Below are positions 51,226-60,364 of a DNA stretch of 64,000 nucleotides, one piece after another (position 1 is the stretch's first letter; every line of letters begins with the position of its first letter). The notes under the pieces are model-generated. The model had not been told where the DNA came from, did no database searches, and saw only the letters and a list, made by a program, of their open reading frames with translations. The position numbers and the translations under genes are program-made. Origin of the DNA: Flavobacteriales bacterium (lineage in GTDB: Bacteria > Bacteroidota > Bacteroidia > Flavobacteriales_F > PHOS-HE28); assembly GCA_016716605.1 (NCBI GenBank), contig JADJWA010000001.1, positions 1 through 64,000 of the forward strand, read 5' to 3'.

Positions 51226-51771
51226 TCAGCCCTGCGCCTCGTCCAATTGGATCATGGCGAATACCGCGTAGTTGATGATGTCGAGGAAGTTGGCGTCGAT
51301 TCCCTCACTCACCAAGGTCGCCCCTTGATTGTCCTCGATGCTCTTGATCCGTAGGAGCTTCATCAGGATGAGGTCCACGAGTGAGCTCACGCGCATGCTC
51401 CGCCAGGCCTCACCGTAATCGTGGTTCTTGCGGGTCATCAGGTCGCGCGCATGCTGTTGCTGCCGGAGCACTTGATCAGCAGCGGCCTTGGCATCGAGGT
51501 CCGGTGCCTCCACCACGCCAAGCTCCAATTGCACCAGGGCCATGGCCGCGTAGTTGATGATGCCCACGAGTTCCGGCCTTATCCCTTCGCCCACCTTGCT
51601 CTCCCCCACCTGCTGCAGGGTGCGGATGCGCTGGGCCTTGATCAGGATCTGGTCCGTGAGTGAGGGCACCCGCAGGATGCGCCAGGCCGTGCCGTAGTCC
51701 TTCGCCTTCTTCGCAAAGAGGTCGAGGCATTCATGAATGATGGCGTCGTATTGCTCCAGCGTGCGTTCCAT
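51226..51771 (-). CDS. DUF1599 domain protein
   Basis: A 181-residue cytoplasmic helical protein from ATG 51771 with two homologous halves: KKAKDYGTAWRILRVPSLTD ... RIRTLQQVGESKVGEGI and RKNHDYGEAWRSMRVSSLVD ... RIKSIEDNQGATLVSEGI. This internal duplication is the DUF1599 layout. In other Bacteroidota it is next to folP; here a large peptidase gene lies between them. Function unknown. Confidence 0.85.
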   Translation of the reverse strand: MERTLEQYDAIIHECLDLFAKKAKDYGTAWRILRVPSLTDQILIKAQRIRTLQQVGESKVGEGIRPELVGIINYAAMALVQLELGVVEAPDLDAKAAADQVLRQQQHARDLMTRKNHDYGEAWRSMRVSSLVDLILMKLLRIKSIEDNQGATLVSEGIDANFLDIINYAVFAMIQLDEAQG

Positions 51772-51778
51772 CGGCGGC

Positions 51779-51786
51779 CGAAGGTA
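51779..51786 (-). promoter_or_regulatory. -7 box (TACCTTCG) for the DUF1599 gene
   Basis: TACCTTCG on the minus strand, 7 nt before ATG 51771. It fits the TAnnTTCG form and supports the shorter start. Confidence 0.4.
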
Positions 51787-51838
51787 GGTCCCCGCTTCCG
51801 CCGTCATTCCTCAGCCACGCGTGCGCTCCATGCCCAAC

Positions 51839-54800
51839 TCAGCGCGCCACCACCACCGAGCGTCGTGTGGCGAGCTGTTCCGTGCGCAGTAGCACCTGAT
51901 AGGTGCCGGGGGCCAGCGCGGATACATCGAGCTGCACGCGTGGCGCACCACGGCTCAGCGCCCTGGTGAGCACGCACCGGCCAGCCGCATCGAACAGATC
52001 AACGGTTGCCGCGCCCAGGGAACCTTCCCCGAAGGTGAGGCTCAGCACGTCTGCCGTCGGATTGGGCACTATCCCGAAGGCGGATCCCGATCCAGCCTCT
52101 TCGACCCCAACGCCCAGCTCCCAGACCTGCGTGGAGCTGCAGGCACCGCCATCAACCGTGAGCGTGATGGTGTAAGGCCCTGCGCCAGCGAACGTATGCA
52201 CCGGGTTCTGTTCTGTTGAGGTGGTGCCATCACCGAAATCCCAGAGCCAGCTGCTGGCGCCCCCGGAGGCTTCGCTGAAGCTGAGGGTGCTGCCGTTGGC
52301 CGCATATGTGAAGTTGGCGCCGGGAACCACGAACGCGGTCACCTCAACCGGTGAACTGCGGCAGGGATCGGCCACCACTTCCAGGTCATAGAGGTAGTAG
52401 TAGAATCCGTTTCCGGTGGTTGAAGAGGAACCGGTGAGCGAAATGAGGCCGGGCTGGATGTATGGATACACCGCGCCCGCGTTGTTACGGTAGAGGTTCA
52501 TGTTGCTGCCCCCCACGCTGTACACGCCCGGAGCTGGCACATGGAAGCCCAGATCGATGCGGCCCTGGCCAACAGGAACGTTCACCTGGATGGTCTGGAT
52601 CGGCGCGCCACTGGTGCCATTCACGCCGTACCAAAGGCTGATCGTCCGTACGCCCGCCGTGGCGGCTTCGACCCAAGCGGAAACCAAAGTCAAGGGCTGG
52701 AAAGCGGTGAAGTTCACCGTGCCGATGAAGGCGTTGCCATGCTGCCCGCCGGTGCCGATCGCGTTGTTCAAGGGCCCAACGTTGACCGGCGCGGAAGCGA
52801 TCTCGTTGCGCACGAAGAAGGTGCTCGTGCTGTTCAACGGCGCCGTGACAAAGGGGTCGCCGCTGCCGATCGGCTCGTCCTGCGCATCATACCAGACCGC
52901 TTCGTCATCGGCGCTGGCCGTAAGCGTTCCTGGGGTGCCATAGCACACGGTGATGTCATCAGCGATGGGCGGCTCGGGCAGGTCGACGGTGACCAGCATC
53001 GACTGGGTGTCTGACCCGATGTTGTTGGTGACCGTGAGCGTTACGGTATAGGTGCCACTGGTCGCGTAAGTATGGCTCGGGTCCTCCTCCGTGGATGTGC
53101 CGCCATCGCCGAAATCCCATGCCCACCCTTGCGGGATATCCGTTGAGGCATCGGTGAAGGAGACCGTGCCGTTGCACGCGGAGAGTATCGTGAACGAGAA
53201 CGCTGCGGATGGCGGCTCGGTGGCGATCAAGCAGCTGTTCGGCAGATCGAAGGCCTCCGTTTGGTCGAAGCGCGAGGTGCTGCTGCCCTGATCCGCACTG
53301 AAGCCCAGGCCGCGCGTGGCGAAGGCCTGCCAGATGAGGCAGCGGTTCGCGCCGGCGTACAGGAGCTCATCGGCCGCGAGGATCGCATCGCGCCCATCGA
53401 CGAAGCCGGGGCTGCATGGCTGCAGCTTCAGGGCCTCGATCACCAGCTGCATCGCGATGTTGTTGCCGCCACTGCCCGTGTACAGGTCCGGGTCGAAACC
53501 GTACGCATCGACCAGTGCCCATGTGAGGTCCCAGAGCATGGTGGCCCACACGAAGCCCACGCCATGCGGCTCAGAGAGCGAGGAGTTATTGGTGGCGCCG
53601 TAAGTGTAGTTGTTCACGGCGAAGGAGGTGGAGTAGCGTGCCGGGCGGATGCCTACGCCGGTGATGGCCTCGCCGGAGGCGTAGGTGGCCATGCCGCGGC
53701 CGTCGGCGGCCTGATCGCCCGGCTCCATGGTGAGCATCAGGCCGAACCAATCGCTCCAGCCCTCACCCATCTGCTCATCGTTGCTGAGGCAGCTGGAGTT
53801 GCTGCCCCCGCCGGTGAGCCGGATCGAGATGCCGTGCCCGTATTCATGCGCCACCACGCCGTTGTCGAAGGAGCCATCGCGGTCGGGGGATCCCGCCGTC
53901 CAGTTGTACATCTGCATGCGGCCGTTGCTTCCCTCAGGCGGTGACGAGAAGTTGGCGTTGTTGGTCCCACCGCCGTCCTGCGCCTCAGCCAGCACGTGGT
54001 CGCCGCCAGAACCCGCACCGCTGTAATTGGTCTGCTGGAAGTTGCCGCTCTGCTCATCGAAGCCGTAACGCTGCCACACATCGTGCATCAGGTTGTTCCA
54101 GTAGAACAGGTTGGTGATCGCCGCATCCTGGTTCCCCGCGGGCGCCAAGCCCAGGTTCAGCGGGAAATCGAAGGTGAGGGTGGCGCCGCCCTCGGGGCTG
54201 TATCCGGGCTGGTCATCGTCGTCGGCATCCTCGTACGCGCGCACGTTGTTGCCGCGGGTGGTGGTGAATTCCGCACCTGCAACGCCATTCACATCGTGCC
54301 AGCCATAGGGCGATGCGATGGGATCCGCAGGGTCGATCACCAGCGTGCGAAGGCCGTGGTTCGGGCTCTCCACGGGCGAATCGAATACGCGGTAACCCGA
54401 TGTTCCGGGCAATGATCGAGGCGCCGCTGCATCGCAGGCCTCCCCGGCACGCTCATGGTGCCGATGCTCCGTTTCCGGGAACTGGCATTGCACCGTGTAA
54501 TCGGTCACGCGCAACAAGCCGCCCGTGCTTGCATCCAACGCAAGGTTCCACCAGCTCGCGCTCTTCCGTGAACGGATGGTGAGCTCCCAGGCCAGCCGCA
54601 GCCTTCCATCGTCAACAGGCTGATAGATCAACCTTGCGCGGATGGGTTCATGCGCGATGCCGGAGGGCGAGAGCTCCAGGATCCCGCCTGGCAGCGCGTG
54701 AAGCACGACCGGCTCCCGATCGAGGTCAAGATCCATCGCGTCGGCGGCAGCACGAAGCGCCAACGGAGCGCTCAGCGCTGGTTCCGAAGGGCCCGCCAAG

Positions 54801-55105
54801 GCGGCGGCATCGCGCACGAATCGGCCCGCGATGTGCACCACTCGGCCTTCGCGCAGCGCGCAGGTGATGATCGCGTTGTGCACGTCGAGGCCATTCACCA
54901 TCTGGTTCACATGCACGATGGATACACCCGGCGCTTTGGAAGAGGGCTGGTCGGTGATCCGCCAATGCTGCGCGTCGGTCCCGGTGAGGCCCAGCTTATC
55001 GGCATGCTCAAGCAGGTACGCGCGGATCGCGCCGTCATGGTGCTGCGCTCCAGCCAAGGTCGCACAAAGAAGCAGGGCTATGAAAGGAATGAGGCGCCGT
55101 TGCAT
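51839..55105 (-). CDS. Secreted M36 (fungalysin-type) metallopeptidase with PKD domains and T9SS sorting domain
   Basis: A 1088-residue protein: signal peptide (CATLAGAQ), an FTP-like propeptide (VNQMVNGLDVHNAIITCAL), and the catalytic domain with VVAHEYGHGISIRLTGG and the downstream Glu ligand in GEGWSDWFGL. Two PKD domains follow (AFSFTILSACNGTVSFTDAS ... WAWDFGDGGTSTEEDPSHTY; ANFTYAANGSTLSFSEASGG ... WLWDFGDGTTSTEQNPVHTF), and a type A sorting domain ends it (FGIVPNPTADVLSLTFGEG ... ATRRSVVVAR). It should be secreted by T9SS and digest proteins outside the cell. Confidence 0.93.
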   Translation of the reverse strand: MQRRLIPFIALLLCATLAGAQHHDGAIRAYLLEHADKLGLTGTDAQHWRITDQPSSKAPGVSIVHVNQMVNGLDVHNAIITCALREGRVVHIAGRFVRDAAALAGPSEPALSAPLALRAAADAMDLDLDREPVVLHALPGGILELSPSGIAHEPIRARLIYQPVDDGRLRLAWELTIRSRKSASWWNLALDASTGGLLRVTDYTVQCQFPETEHRHHERAGEACDAAAPRSLPGTSGYRVFDSPVESPNHGLRTLVIDPADPIASPYGWHDVNGVAGAEFTTTRGNNVRAYEDADDDDQPGYSPEGGATLTFDFPLNLGLAPAGNQDAAITNLFYWNNLMHDVWQRYGFDEQSGNFQQTNYSGAGSGGDHVLAEAQDGGGTNNANFSSPPEGSNGRMQMYNWTAGSPDRDGSFDNGVVAHEYGHGISIRLTGGGSNSSCLSNDEQMGEGWSDWFGLMLTMEPGDQAADGRGMATYASGEAITGVGIRPARYSTSFAVNNYTYGATNNSSLSEPHGVGFVWATMLWDLTWALVDAYGFDPDLYTGSGGNNIAMQLVIEALKLQPCSPGFVDGRDAILAADELLYAGANRCLIWQAFATRGLGFSADQGSSTSRFDQTEAFDLPNSCLIATEPPSAAFSFTILSACNGTVSFTDASTDIPQGWAWDFGDGGTSTEEDPSHTYATSGTYTVTLTVTNNIGSDTQSMLVTVDLPEPPIADDITVCYGTPGTLTASADDEAVWYDAQDEPIGSGDPFVTAPLNSTSTFFVRNEIASAPVNVGPLNNAIGTGGQHGNAFIGTVNFTAFQPLTLVSAWVEAATAGVRTISLWYGVNGTSGAPIQTIQVNVPVGQGRIDLGFHVPAPGVYSVGGSNMNLYRNNAGAVYPYIQPGLISLTGSSSTTGNGFYYYLYDLEVVADPCRSSPVEVTAFVVPGANFTYAANGSTLSFSEASGGASSWLWDFGDGTTSTEQNPVHTFAGAGPYTITLTVDGGACSSTQVWELGVGVEEAGSGSAFGIVPNPTADVLSLTFGEGSLGAATVDLFDAAGRCVLTRALSRGAPRVQLDVSALAPGTYQVLLRTEQLATRRSVVVAR

Positions 55106-55202
55106 GGGATGGGGGCTTGGTTGCGAAACGGCCCGTGATCCACGATCGGGGTCGAGCCGCGTTGCTCAAACATAGCTGAATGCGACCTTCGGCGCGGAAG
55201 CA

Positions 55203-56042
55203 ATGCACGGAATGGCCACTTGGCGACTGAAGGACCGGCTCCACGAAGCCCGCTTCCCCATGGTCATGGGGATCATCAATGCTACGCCTGATTCGTTCCT
55301 TGCGGCCAGCCGGGCGGGCACCAGTGATGCGCTGCGGCTCGGGGAGCGGATGCTCCTGGAGGGCGCGTCGATACTTGATATCGGCGGCATGAGCACACGA
55401 CCGGGATCCGAGGAGGTGCCGGAATCCGAGGAGCTCAGACGCGCGATTCCTATGGTGGAGGCCCTTCACCTGCGATTCCCGGAGGCACTGCTGAGCATCG
55501 ACACGTATCGCTCGCGCGTGGCGCACGATGCCGTGATGGCCGGCGCTAGCCTCGTCAACGACATCGGCGCTGGCCTGCTCGATGACAGGATGCTGGAGAC
55601 AGTGGCTCGGCTTCACGTTCCGTACATCGCCATGCACATGCAAGGGAATCCCCGCACCATGCAGGCCGATCCGCGCTACACCGATGCGGTGGCTGAAGTG
55701 ACGCTCTTCCTCAGCCGAAGGCTCAGTGCCGCGCGCCAGGCGGGCATCGCGGATGCGGTCCTCGATCCAGGATTCGGATTCGGGAAGGCCATCACGCACA
55801 ACTACGCGCTGCTCGCACGGCTCGGAAGCATCGTGGCCCTGGGAGCCCCGGTCCTTGTGGGGCTTTCGCGCAAGCGAATGATCAACGAGGTGCTGGGCAC
55901 CGCGCCTGATGAAGCGCTCAACGGCACCACCGCGCTGAACACCATCGCCCTGCTGAAGGGGGCGTCGATCCTTCGCGTGCACGACGTGAAGGAGGCCATG
56001 CAGTGCGTGAGGCTCGTTGCTGCCCTGCGCGATCAGAAGTAG
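55203..56042 (+). CDS. folP: Dihydropteroate synthase
   Basis: A 279-residue TIM-barrel enzyme of folate synthesis. It has PMVMGIINATPDSF, SILDIGGMSTRPGSEEV, SIDTYRSRVAHDAVMAG, VNDIGAG, VLDPGFGFGKAITHNYALLA, VLVGLSRKRM and a late R-VHDVKEA. The ATG at 55212 (MATWRLKD) is a possible alternative start. The diadenylate cyclase gene that often follows folP in this phylum is absent; an unrelated minus-strand gene follows. Confidence 0.95.
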   Translation: MHGMATWRLKDRLHEARFPMVMGIINATPDSFLAASRAGTSDALRLGERMLLEGASILDIGGMSTRPGSEEVPESEELRRAIPMVEALHLRFPEALLSIDTYRSRVAHDAVMAGASLVNDIGAGLLDDRMLETVARLHVPYIAMHMQGNPRTMQADPRYTDAVAEVTLFLSRRLSAARQAGIADAVLDPGFGFGKAITHNYALLARLGSIVALGAPVLVGLSRKRMINEVLGTAPDEALNGTTALNTIALLKGASILRVHDVKEAMQCVRLVAALRDQK

Positions 56043-56623
56043 GCCCGCTTCCGCTTCTTTCGCCGGCTGGCCGCGCGCTGGGCCATCTTCTCCTTCTCCA
56101 GCGCACCGATCGCCCGTTCGTAGTGCACCATCACGCGCTCGGTCTCCGAACGCATGCGCTCGGTGTATTCGATGTCCCAGCTCAGGTTGCGCACACTGTG
56201 CTTGTAGCTGGCCATGCCCACCGGCATGTCGAAGAGCTCGAAATCGAAGCGCTCGATGAAGGCGAACAGCGTGATCTGCACATCCATGTCGTAGAAGGGG
56301 ACATCAGGGAAGAGCGGGATCTCGCGCGCATCGATCCGCACATACTTAGGCACCATGTCCTTGCGGTAGAACCACACCTGGTAATCGTAGCCGCGCTCGA
56401 GGTAGATCTCGTAGTTCCCCTTCCAATCCGTGAACACGGTCTCGCGCTCAATGCTGTCCTTCACAAGGCGCACCTGCACCTGCTTGAGGCCATCGCCGGT
56501 GAAGTACTCGCTCACCAGGCCGTGCATGCGGATGTAGAACGCGCTGGCGGAGGATGCCATGAGCACCAGCGCCAGGGCCATCAGCCCGCGCGACCCGGTC
56601 GCCCACCTCCGCTTCTTCGCCAT
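56033..56623 (-). CDS. Exported or membrane-anchored protein of unknown function
   Basis: A 196-residue protein from ATG 56623. It has an N-terminal hydrophobic segment (LMALALVLMASSASAFYI), a probable signal or anchor, then a beta-sandwich-like domain (SEYFTGDGLKQVQVRLVKDS, FTDWKGNYEIYLERGYDYQV) resembling carboxypeptidase-regulatory/CNA-B folds, and a basic C-terminal helix (EKEKMAQRAASRRKKRKRAY). Its last bases overlap the convergent folP end by 10 nt. Function unknown. Confidence 0.7.
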   Translation of the reverse strand: MAKKRRWATGSRGLMALALVLMASSASAFYIRMHGLVSEYFTGDGLKQVQVRLVKDSIERETVFTDWKGNYEIYLERGYDYQVWFYRKDMVPKYVRIDAREIPLFPDVPFYDMDVQITLFAFIERFDFELFDMPVGMASYKHSVRNLSWDIEYTERMRSETERVMVHYERAIGALEKEKMAQRAASRRKKRKRAYF

Positions 56624-56699
56624 TGCTCCCAAATTACCGGGTACGGCGGCAAAGGTGCGGTTTCTTCGACGGACGCATCTTCGCGGCAAACCGATTCCC

Positions 56700-57059
56700 A
56701 TGTTCCGCGACCTGCGCGCCTCGGAGAACTTCCACATCGTGCTCTGGCTGGTCAAGGACCTGTGCTGGGTGATGGGATTGAAGGCCCTCGGGCTCGCCAT
56801 GTTCATCCCCACCCTGCTCATGGCGGTCCATATCGCCTGGCGGATGCGCGGCGATCGGGGGGAGCTGCTCCATTGCATCGCGGTGGTGTGCTGGATCACG
56901 GCCAACGGCATCTGGATGATCGGTGAGTTCTGGTTCGAGGATACCAAACGCCATTGGGCGGTGCCCTTCTTCGCAGCCGGGTTGCTCATCGTGGCGTGGT
57001 ACTACCTGATCATGCTGCCCAAGCAAGGCAGGGGCGGTTCCACGGCGGGACCGGCTTAA
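56700..57059 (+). CDS. Conserved membrane protein
   Basis: A 119-residue protein from ATG 56700 (MFRDLRASENFHIVLWLVKD) with three to four membrane helices (about 14-37, 53-75, 82-105). It matches a small Bacteroidota membrane family that I know only as uncharacterised. It is divergent from the preceding exported protein, 76 nt apart, and precedes the first cyclase by 57 nt. Confidence 0.75.
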   Translation: MFRDLRASENFHIVLWLVKDLCWVMGLKALGLAMFIPTLLMAVHIAWRMRGDRGELLHCIAVVCWITANGIWMIGEFWFEDTKRHWAVPFFAAGLLIVAWYYLIMLPKQGRGGSTAGPA

Positions 57060-57081
57060 CATGCAGCGATCAGCCGCCTTC

Positions 57082-57089
57082 TACTTTCG
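57082..57089 (+). promoter_or_regulatory. -7 box (TACTTTCG) for the first cyclase
   Basis: The pyrE-type octamer, 27 nt before ATG 57117. Confidence 0.5.
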
Positions 57090-57116
57090 CCGGCCCGCAA
57101 AAACGAACCTCTTCAC

Positions 57117-58184
57117 ATGGATCCGCTCGCGCGCCTGAGGCTCCGCTCCAACCGCACGCTCCGCATCGCGGCGGCGTGGGCGGCCATGGGTGCCTTGAGC
57201 GCCTTGTTCGAGCACATCGCGCTCGCCGAGCAGGGCGTTCAGAGCGACCTTGGAGCCGGATTGATGGAGCGATCAGCGCTGGTGTTCGCGATCGGCATCG
57301 TGGGTGGCGGTGCGTACATCTTCGTGCTGCGCGACCGGCTCCGGCACCTGGCCTATCTGCCGGCGCTGGGCATCATGGCCGCGCTGATCGCATTGGTGCT
57401 CGCGGCGCTGGGCGCTTGGCTGCCCGCTCAGGACGACCCCTTCGGCGGCGACTTCGGCGATCGCCTCTTCAGCGTGGCCTGGCTCGGCCAATACCTTCAA
57501 TGGACCGCCCTGATGGGCGCCACCATGCTCACGGTGCGACTCAGCGACCAGTTCGGGTCCAGCGGCCTTTCCTACCTCGCGGGCCGCTACAGCCATCCTC
57601 GCCAGGAGCTGCGCATCTTCATGTTCCTCGACATGCGCTCGAGCACCAGCATCGCGGAGGACCTCGGCCACGTGCGCTACTTCCAGCTGATCAATGAGCT
57701 GTTCCAGGAGATCACCGACCCGATCGTTTACTCGCGCGGCGAGATCTACCAGTACGTGGGCGATGAGATCAGCGTGAGCTGGCCCTTGCGCCGTGGCGTG
57801 AACAAGCAGCGCTGCATCCGCTGCTTCCTGGACATCCGCGCGAAGCTGAAGAGCCGCGCCTCCCATTATCAGGCGCGCTACGGCATCACGCCCACTTTCA
57901 AGGCCGGCTTCCACTACGGCGAAGTGACCACCGGCGAGGTGGGCCTGGTGAAGAAGGAGCGCATCTTCAGCGGCGATGCCGTGAACACCGCCGCGCGCAT
58001 CCAGAACACGTGCAATGCACATGGCGTGGACAACCTGATCAGCAAGGAGCTGCTGGACCTCCTGCTCCCGAAGGGCGCGCTTCCGGTGCGGGAGATCGGC
58101 AGCATCGCGTTGAAGGGGAAGCGATCGGCCATCAGCCTATGGACCATCGAAGAGCCGGCCAAGCCGGCGAAGCCAGCTCAATAG
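57117..58184 (+). CDS. Membrane class III nucleotidyl cyclase, paralog 1
   Basis: A 355-residue protein: four membrane helices (about 18-140) and a cytoplasmic class III cyclase domain. The first metal Asp is in IFMFLDMRSSTSIAE and the second in YQYVGDEISVSW. FHYGEVTTGEVG and SGDAVNTAARIQNTC give the transition-state Asn and Arg. The substrate residue region (VKKERIFSGDAVN) suggests adenylate cyclase but does not prove ATP over GTP. It makes cAMP or cGMP for the nearby Crp-family regulator, by inference. Confidence 0.88.
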   Translation: MDPLARLRLRSNRTLRIAAAWAAMGALSALFEHIALAEQGVQSDLGAGLMERSALVFAIGIVGGGAYIFVLRDRLRHLAYLPALGIMAALIALVLAALGAWLPAQDDPFGGDFGDRLFSVAWLGQYLQWTALMGATMLTVRLSDQFGSSGLSYLAGRYSHPRQELRIFMFLDMRSSTSIAEDLGHVRYFQLINELFQEITDPIVYSRGEIYQYVGDEISVSWPLRRGVNKQRCIRCFLDIRAKLKSRASHYQARYGITPTFKAGFHYGEVTTGEVGLVKKERIFSGDAVNTAARIQNTCNAHGVDNLISKELLDLLLPKGALPVREIGSIALKGKRSAISLWTIEEPAKPAKPAQ

Positions 58185-59278
58185 GTCCACGACCTCCGTC
58201 GCGAAGCCACCACGGTCATGCCCAAGGGGCTGCGGTAAACCACGCGGTCCCCGAAGAGCTCGAATCGCCTGATCGCCGCCTCGCTGCCGAAGCGGAAGCG
58301 CGCACCGTTCAGGATGCCATGCAGCTCACGGTTCAGGTCGAGGTAAGCCAGCAGCGCGCCCTCCACTTCCCATTGCTCGGGAACGTAGCCCTCCACCGCA
58401 ACCGATGCACCATCGCGGAAGAGCATGAGCCGCCCATCATCGAGGTAGAGGAGGAGGCTGTCGCGCACCCAGTATTCCGTCGGCGGGTCGTCCGTGACGC
58501 GATGCAGCGCGCCGCGATCGAAGCACTTCAGCCTTCCGTTGCCATCGATGAAGGCGACGAGGCCATCACCCGCCTTCGCCGACGCGGGCCGCAGTTCGCT
58601 CAATTCATGCTCCGTTCCGTTGAAGAGCGCCTTGAACACGCGCGCCTGTCCGTCCCACCAGCCAACCACGCCGCCTCCGGCCACCGCAATGCCTACATCG
58701 GTGCTGTCGTTCAGCACCCGAAGCTTGCCGCCCTGGAATAACGAGAGCCTTCGCGCTTCCTTGTTGAAGAGCACGAGCAGGTTGGACCCCAGGAGCCATT
58801 GCGGCCGTTCGCTGCCACGTTCGATGCTGGCAACCGGATGGTGCAGGCCGCGCCAGATCACGCGCAGCTCATCGTGGAGCGTATCGTGCAACGCGATCAG
58901 GCTATCGCTCACATCGAAGTCCGCCACATGGGTCGCGATGGCATGAGCACGGCCTTCGCGGATGGTCTTGAGCGTATCCGCGCTGAGCCAGGCGAGGCGG
59001 TGCCGTGTGCCCTTCGGCATTCCGGCCCTGCGATCGAGCAGGTGCAACCGCCGACCTTCTTCGATGAACAGCTTCAACCGGCCATCATGGTCGCGGTACG
59101 CCACTTGGCCATTCATGGAATGCACCCATCCGGGCGGTCGCGGCTCGAGCTTCTCGAAGCGCCCATCAGCCAGGATGATGAAGCGCTCCTCCCCGGAGAC
59201 GAAAGGCACCGGTGCCTGCGCACCAACGGGTCCGGAGAGCAGAACGAGAGCGAAGGCCAGGGACCGGTTCCGCATCAT
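58178..59278 (-). CDS. Exported protein of unknown function
   Basis: A 366-residue protein with a signal peptide (MMRNRSLAFALVLLSGPVGAQ). The body is made of repeated strands with L..DGRL.LF or similar units (RDHDGRLKLFIEEGRRLHLL, YLDDGRLMLFRDGASVAVEG), as in a propeller. Its start overlaps the end of the second cyclase (ATGA, 59275-59278), so the two are translated together. It could sense or shield something for the cyclase; this is inference. No family recognised. Confidence 0.7.
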   Translation of the reverse strand: MMRNRSLAFALVLLSGPVGAQAPVPFVSGEERFIILADGRFEKLEPRPPGWVHSMNGQVAYRDHDGRLKLFIEEGRRLHLLDRRAGMPKGTRHRLAWLSADTLKTIREGRAHAIATHVADFDVSDSLIALHDTLHDELRVIWRGLHHPVASIERGSERPQWLLGSNLLVLFNKEARRLSLFQGGKLRVLNDSTDVGIAVAGGGVVGWWDGQARVFKALFNGTEHELSELRPASAKAGDGLVAFIDGNGRLKCFDRGALHRVTDDPPTEYWVRDSLLLYLDDGRLMLFRDGASVAVEGYVPEQWEVEGALLAYLDLNRELHGILNGARFRFGSEAAIRRFELFGDRVVYRSPLGMTVVASRRRSWTY

Positions 59279-60318
59279 TGAGCGACCCTCAGGCGTGAAA
59301 CCTCATGCACGCGCACCTCACGCCGCTTGCCCTTCACTGGCACCAAGTGCTCCGGTCCGATGTCGAATCTATCCGCGGCATCCAGCATGCGCGCGAGCAT
59401 CTCGGCGCTCACCAGGATCCGCGTCTTCATCGCCTTGGCCAAGCCGAGCATGCGGCTTACGCTGTTCATCACATCACCGCTGAGATCCACGGTGCGTTTG
59501 ATGTGCCCCACCTGCGCCGAGATCACGCGCCCACCGTGCAGGCCTGCGCGGAACTGCGGCACCAGCCCATACTCGCGCTTGAACTCCTCCTCATGCTGCG
59601 CGATCCGTGCCTCGATGTCGAAGAAAAGGTCGAGGCAGTTGAGGTGCCGTGTTCCGATGCGCATGGGCCAGGTGAAGATCACCTCATCGCCCACATACTT
59701 GTGGATGTCGGCCTCGTTGCGGAGCACGGCATCGGTCATGAGCGAGTACACATGGTTGAGGAAACGGTAGTAGCGCAGATCGCCAAGGCGCTCCGCGATC
59801 TCGGTGCTGCTCACCAGATCGAGCGTGAGCACCACGCGCTCCTCGCGCTTGGGGCGCTCATACCGGCCGAGGAGGAATCCCATGAAGGTGCGGCGGCCCA
59901 TCCATTCCTCCACCTGCACCACCAGGATGGCGATGGAGCTGACCACCACCGCGCGAAGCACGAGCCGGTAGAATTGCGCCATGCCGAAGATCTCATGCAT
60001 GCGGTAGGGCGCATCGCTGGCGAGCATCGTGAAGCGATCGCTGCCCCAGAGCCAAGCCACGCCGATGAGCAGCACGGTGAACAGGTTCACTAGGAGCGCC
60101 TTCCCGATGAATTGCAAGGGGACCGCCAATGCACGGAAACGCCTTCCGAAGAGGTACTCTTCCAGGACGCCTGTCCAGAGGCCGAGCAGCAGCCACGCTC
60201 CCAATACGGGCAGGCTGATGTCATCGCCGGCGAAGAGCGTGAGCACCCAGGCCACCATAGCCGCCACCAAACCGTACTTGGCGATCTTGCGGAGCTTATA
60301 GCGCGTAAGGGCGTTCAT
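59275..60318 (-). CDS. Membrane class III nucleotidyl cyclase, paralog 2
   Basis: A 347-residue protein from ATG 60318 with four membrane helices (about 12-140) and a C-terminal class III cyclase domain. The metal Asps are in VVLTLDLVSSTEIAE and HKYVGDEVIFTW. GLHGGRVISAQVG and LSGDVMNSVSRMLGL hold the Asn and Arg positions of the active site. Same architecture as paralog 1 but only moderate similarity. It is divergent from the Crp-family gene by 46 nt and overlaps the downstream exported protein by 4 nt. Confidence 0.87.
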   Translation of the reverse strand: MNALTRYKLRKIAKYGLVAAMVAWVLTLFAGDDISLPVLGAWLLLGLWTGVLEEYLFGRRFRALAVPLQFIGKALLVNLFTVLLIGVAWLWGSDRFTMLASDAPYRMHEIFGMAQFYRLVLRAVVVSSIAILVVQVEEWMGRRTFMGFLLGRYERPKREERVVLTLDLVSSTEIAERLGDLRYYRFLNHVYSLMTDAVLRNEADIHKYVGDEVIFTWPMRIGTRHLNCLDLFFDIEARIAQHEEEFKREYGLVPQFRAGLHGGRVISAQVGHIKRTVDLSGDVMNSVSRMLGLAKAMKTRILVSAEMLARMLDAADRFDIGPEHLVPVKGKRREVRVHEVSRLRVAQ

Positions 60319-60364
60319 TGCGGGGCGCGAATGTACTTGCACCGGATGCCGCCACCTTTGCGGC

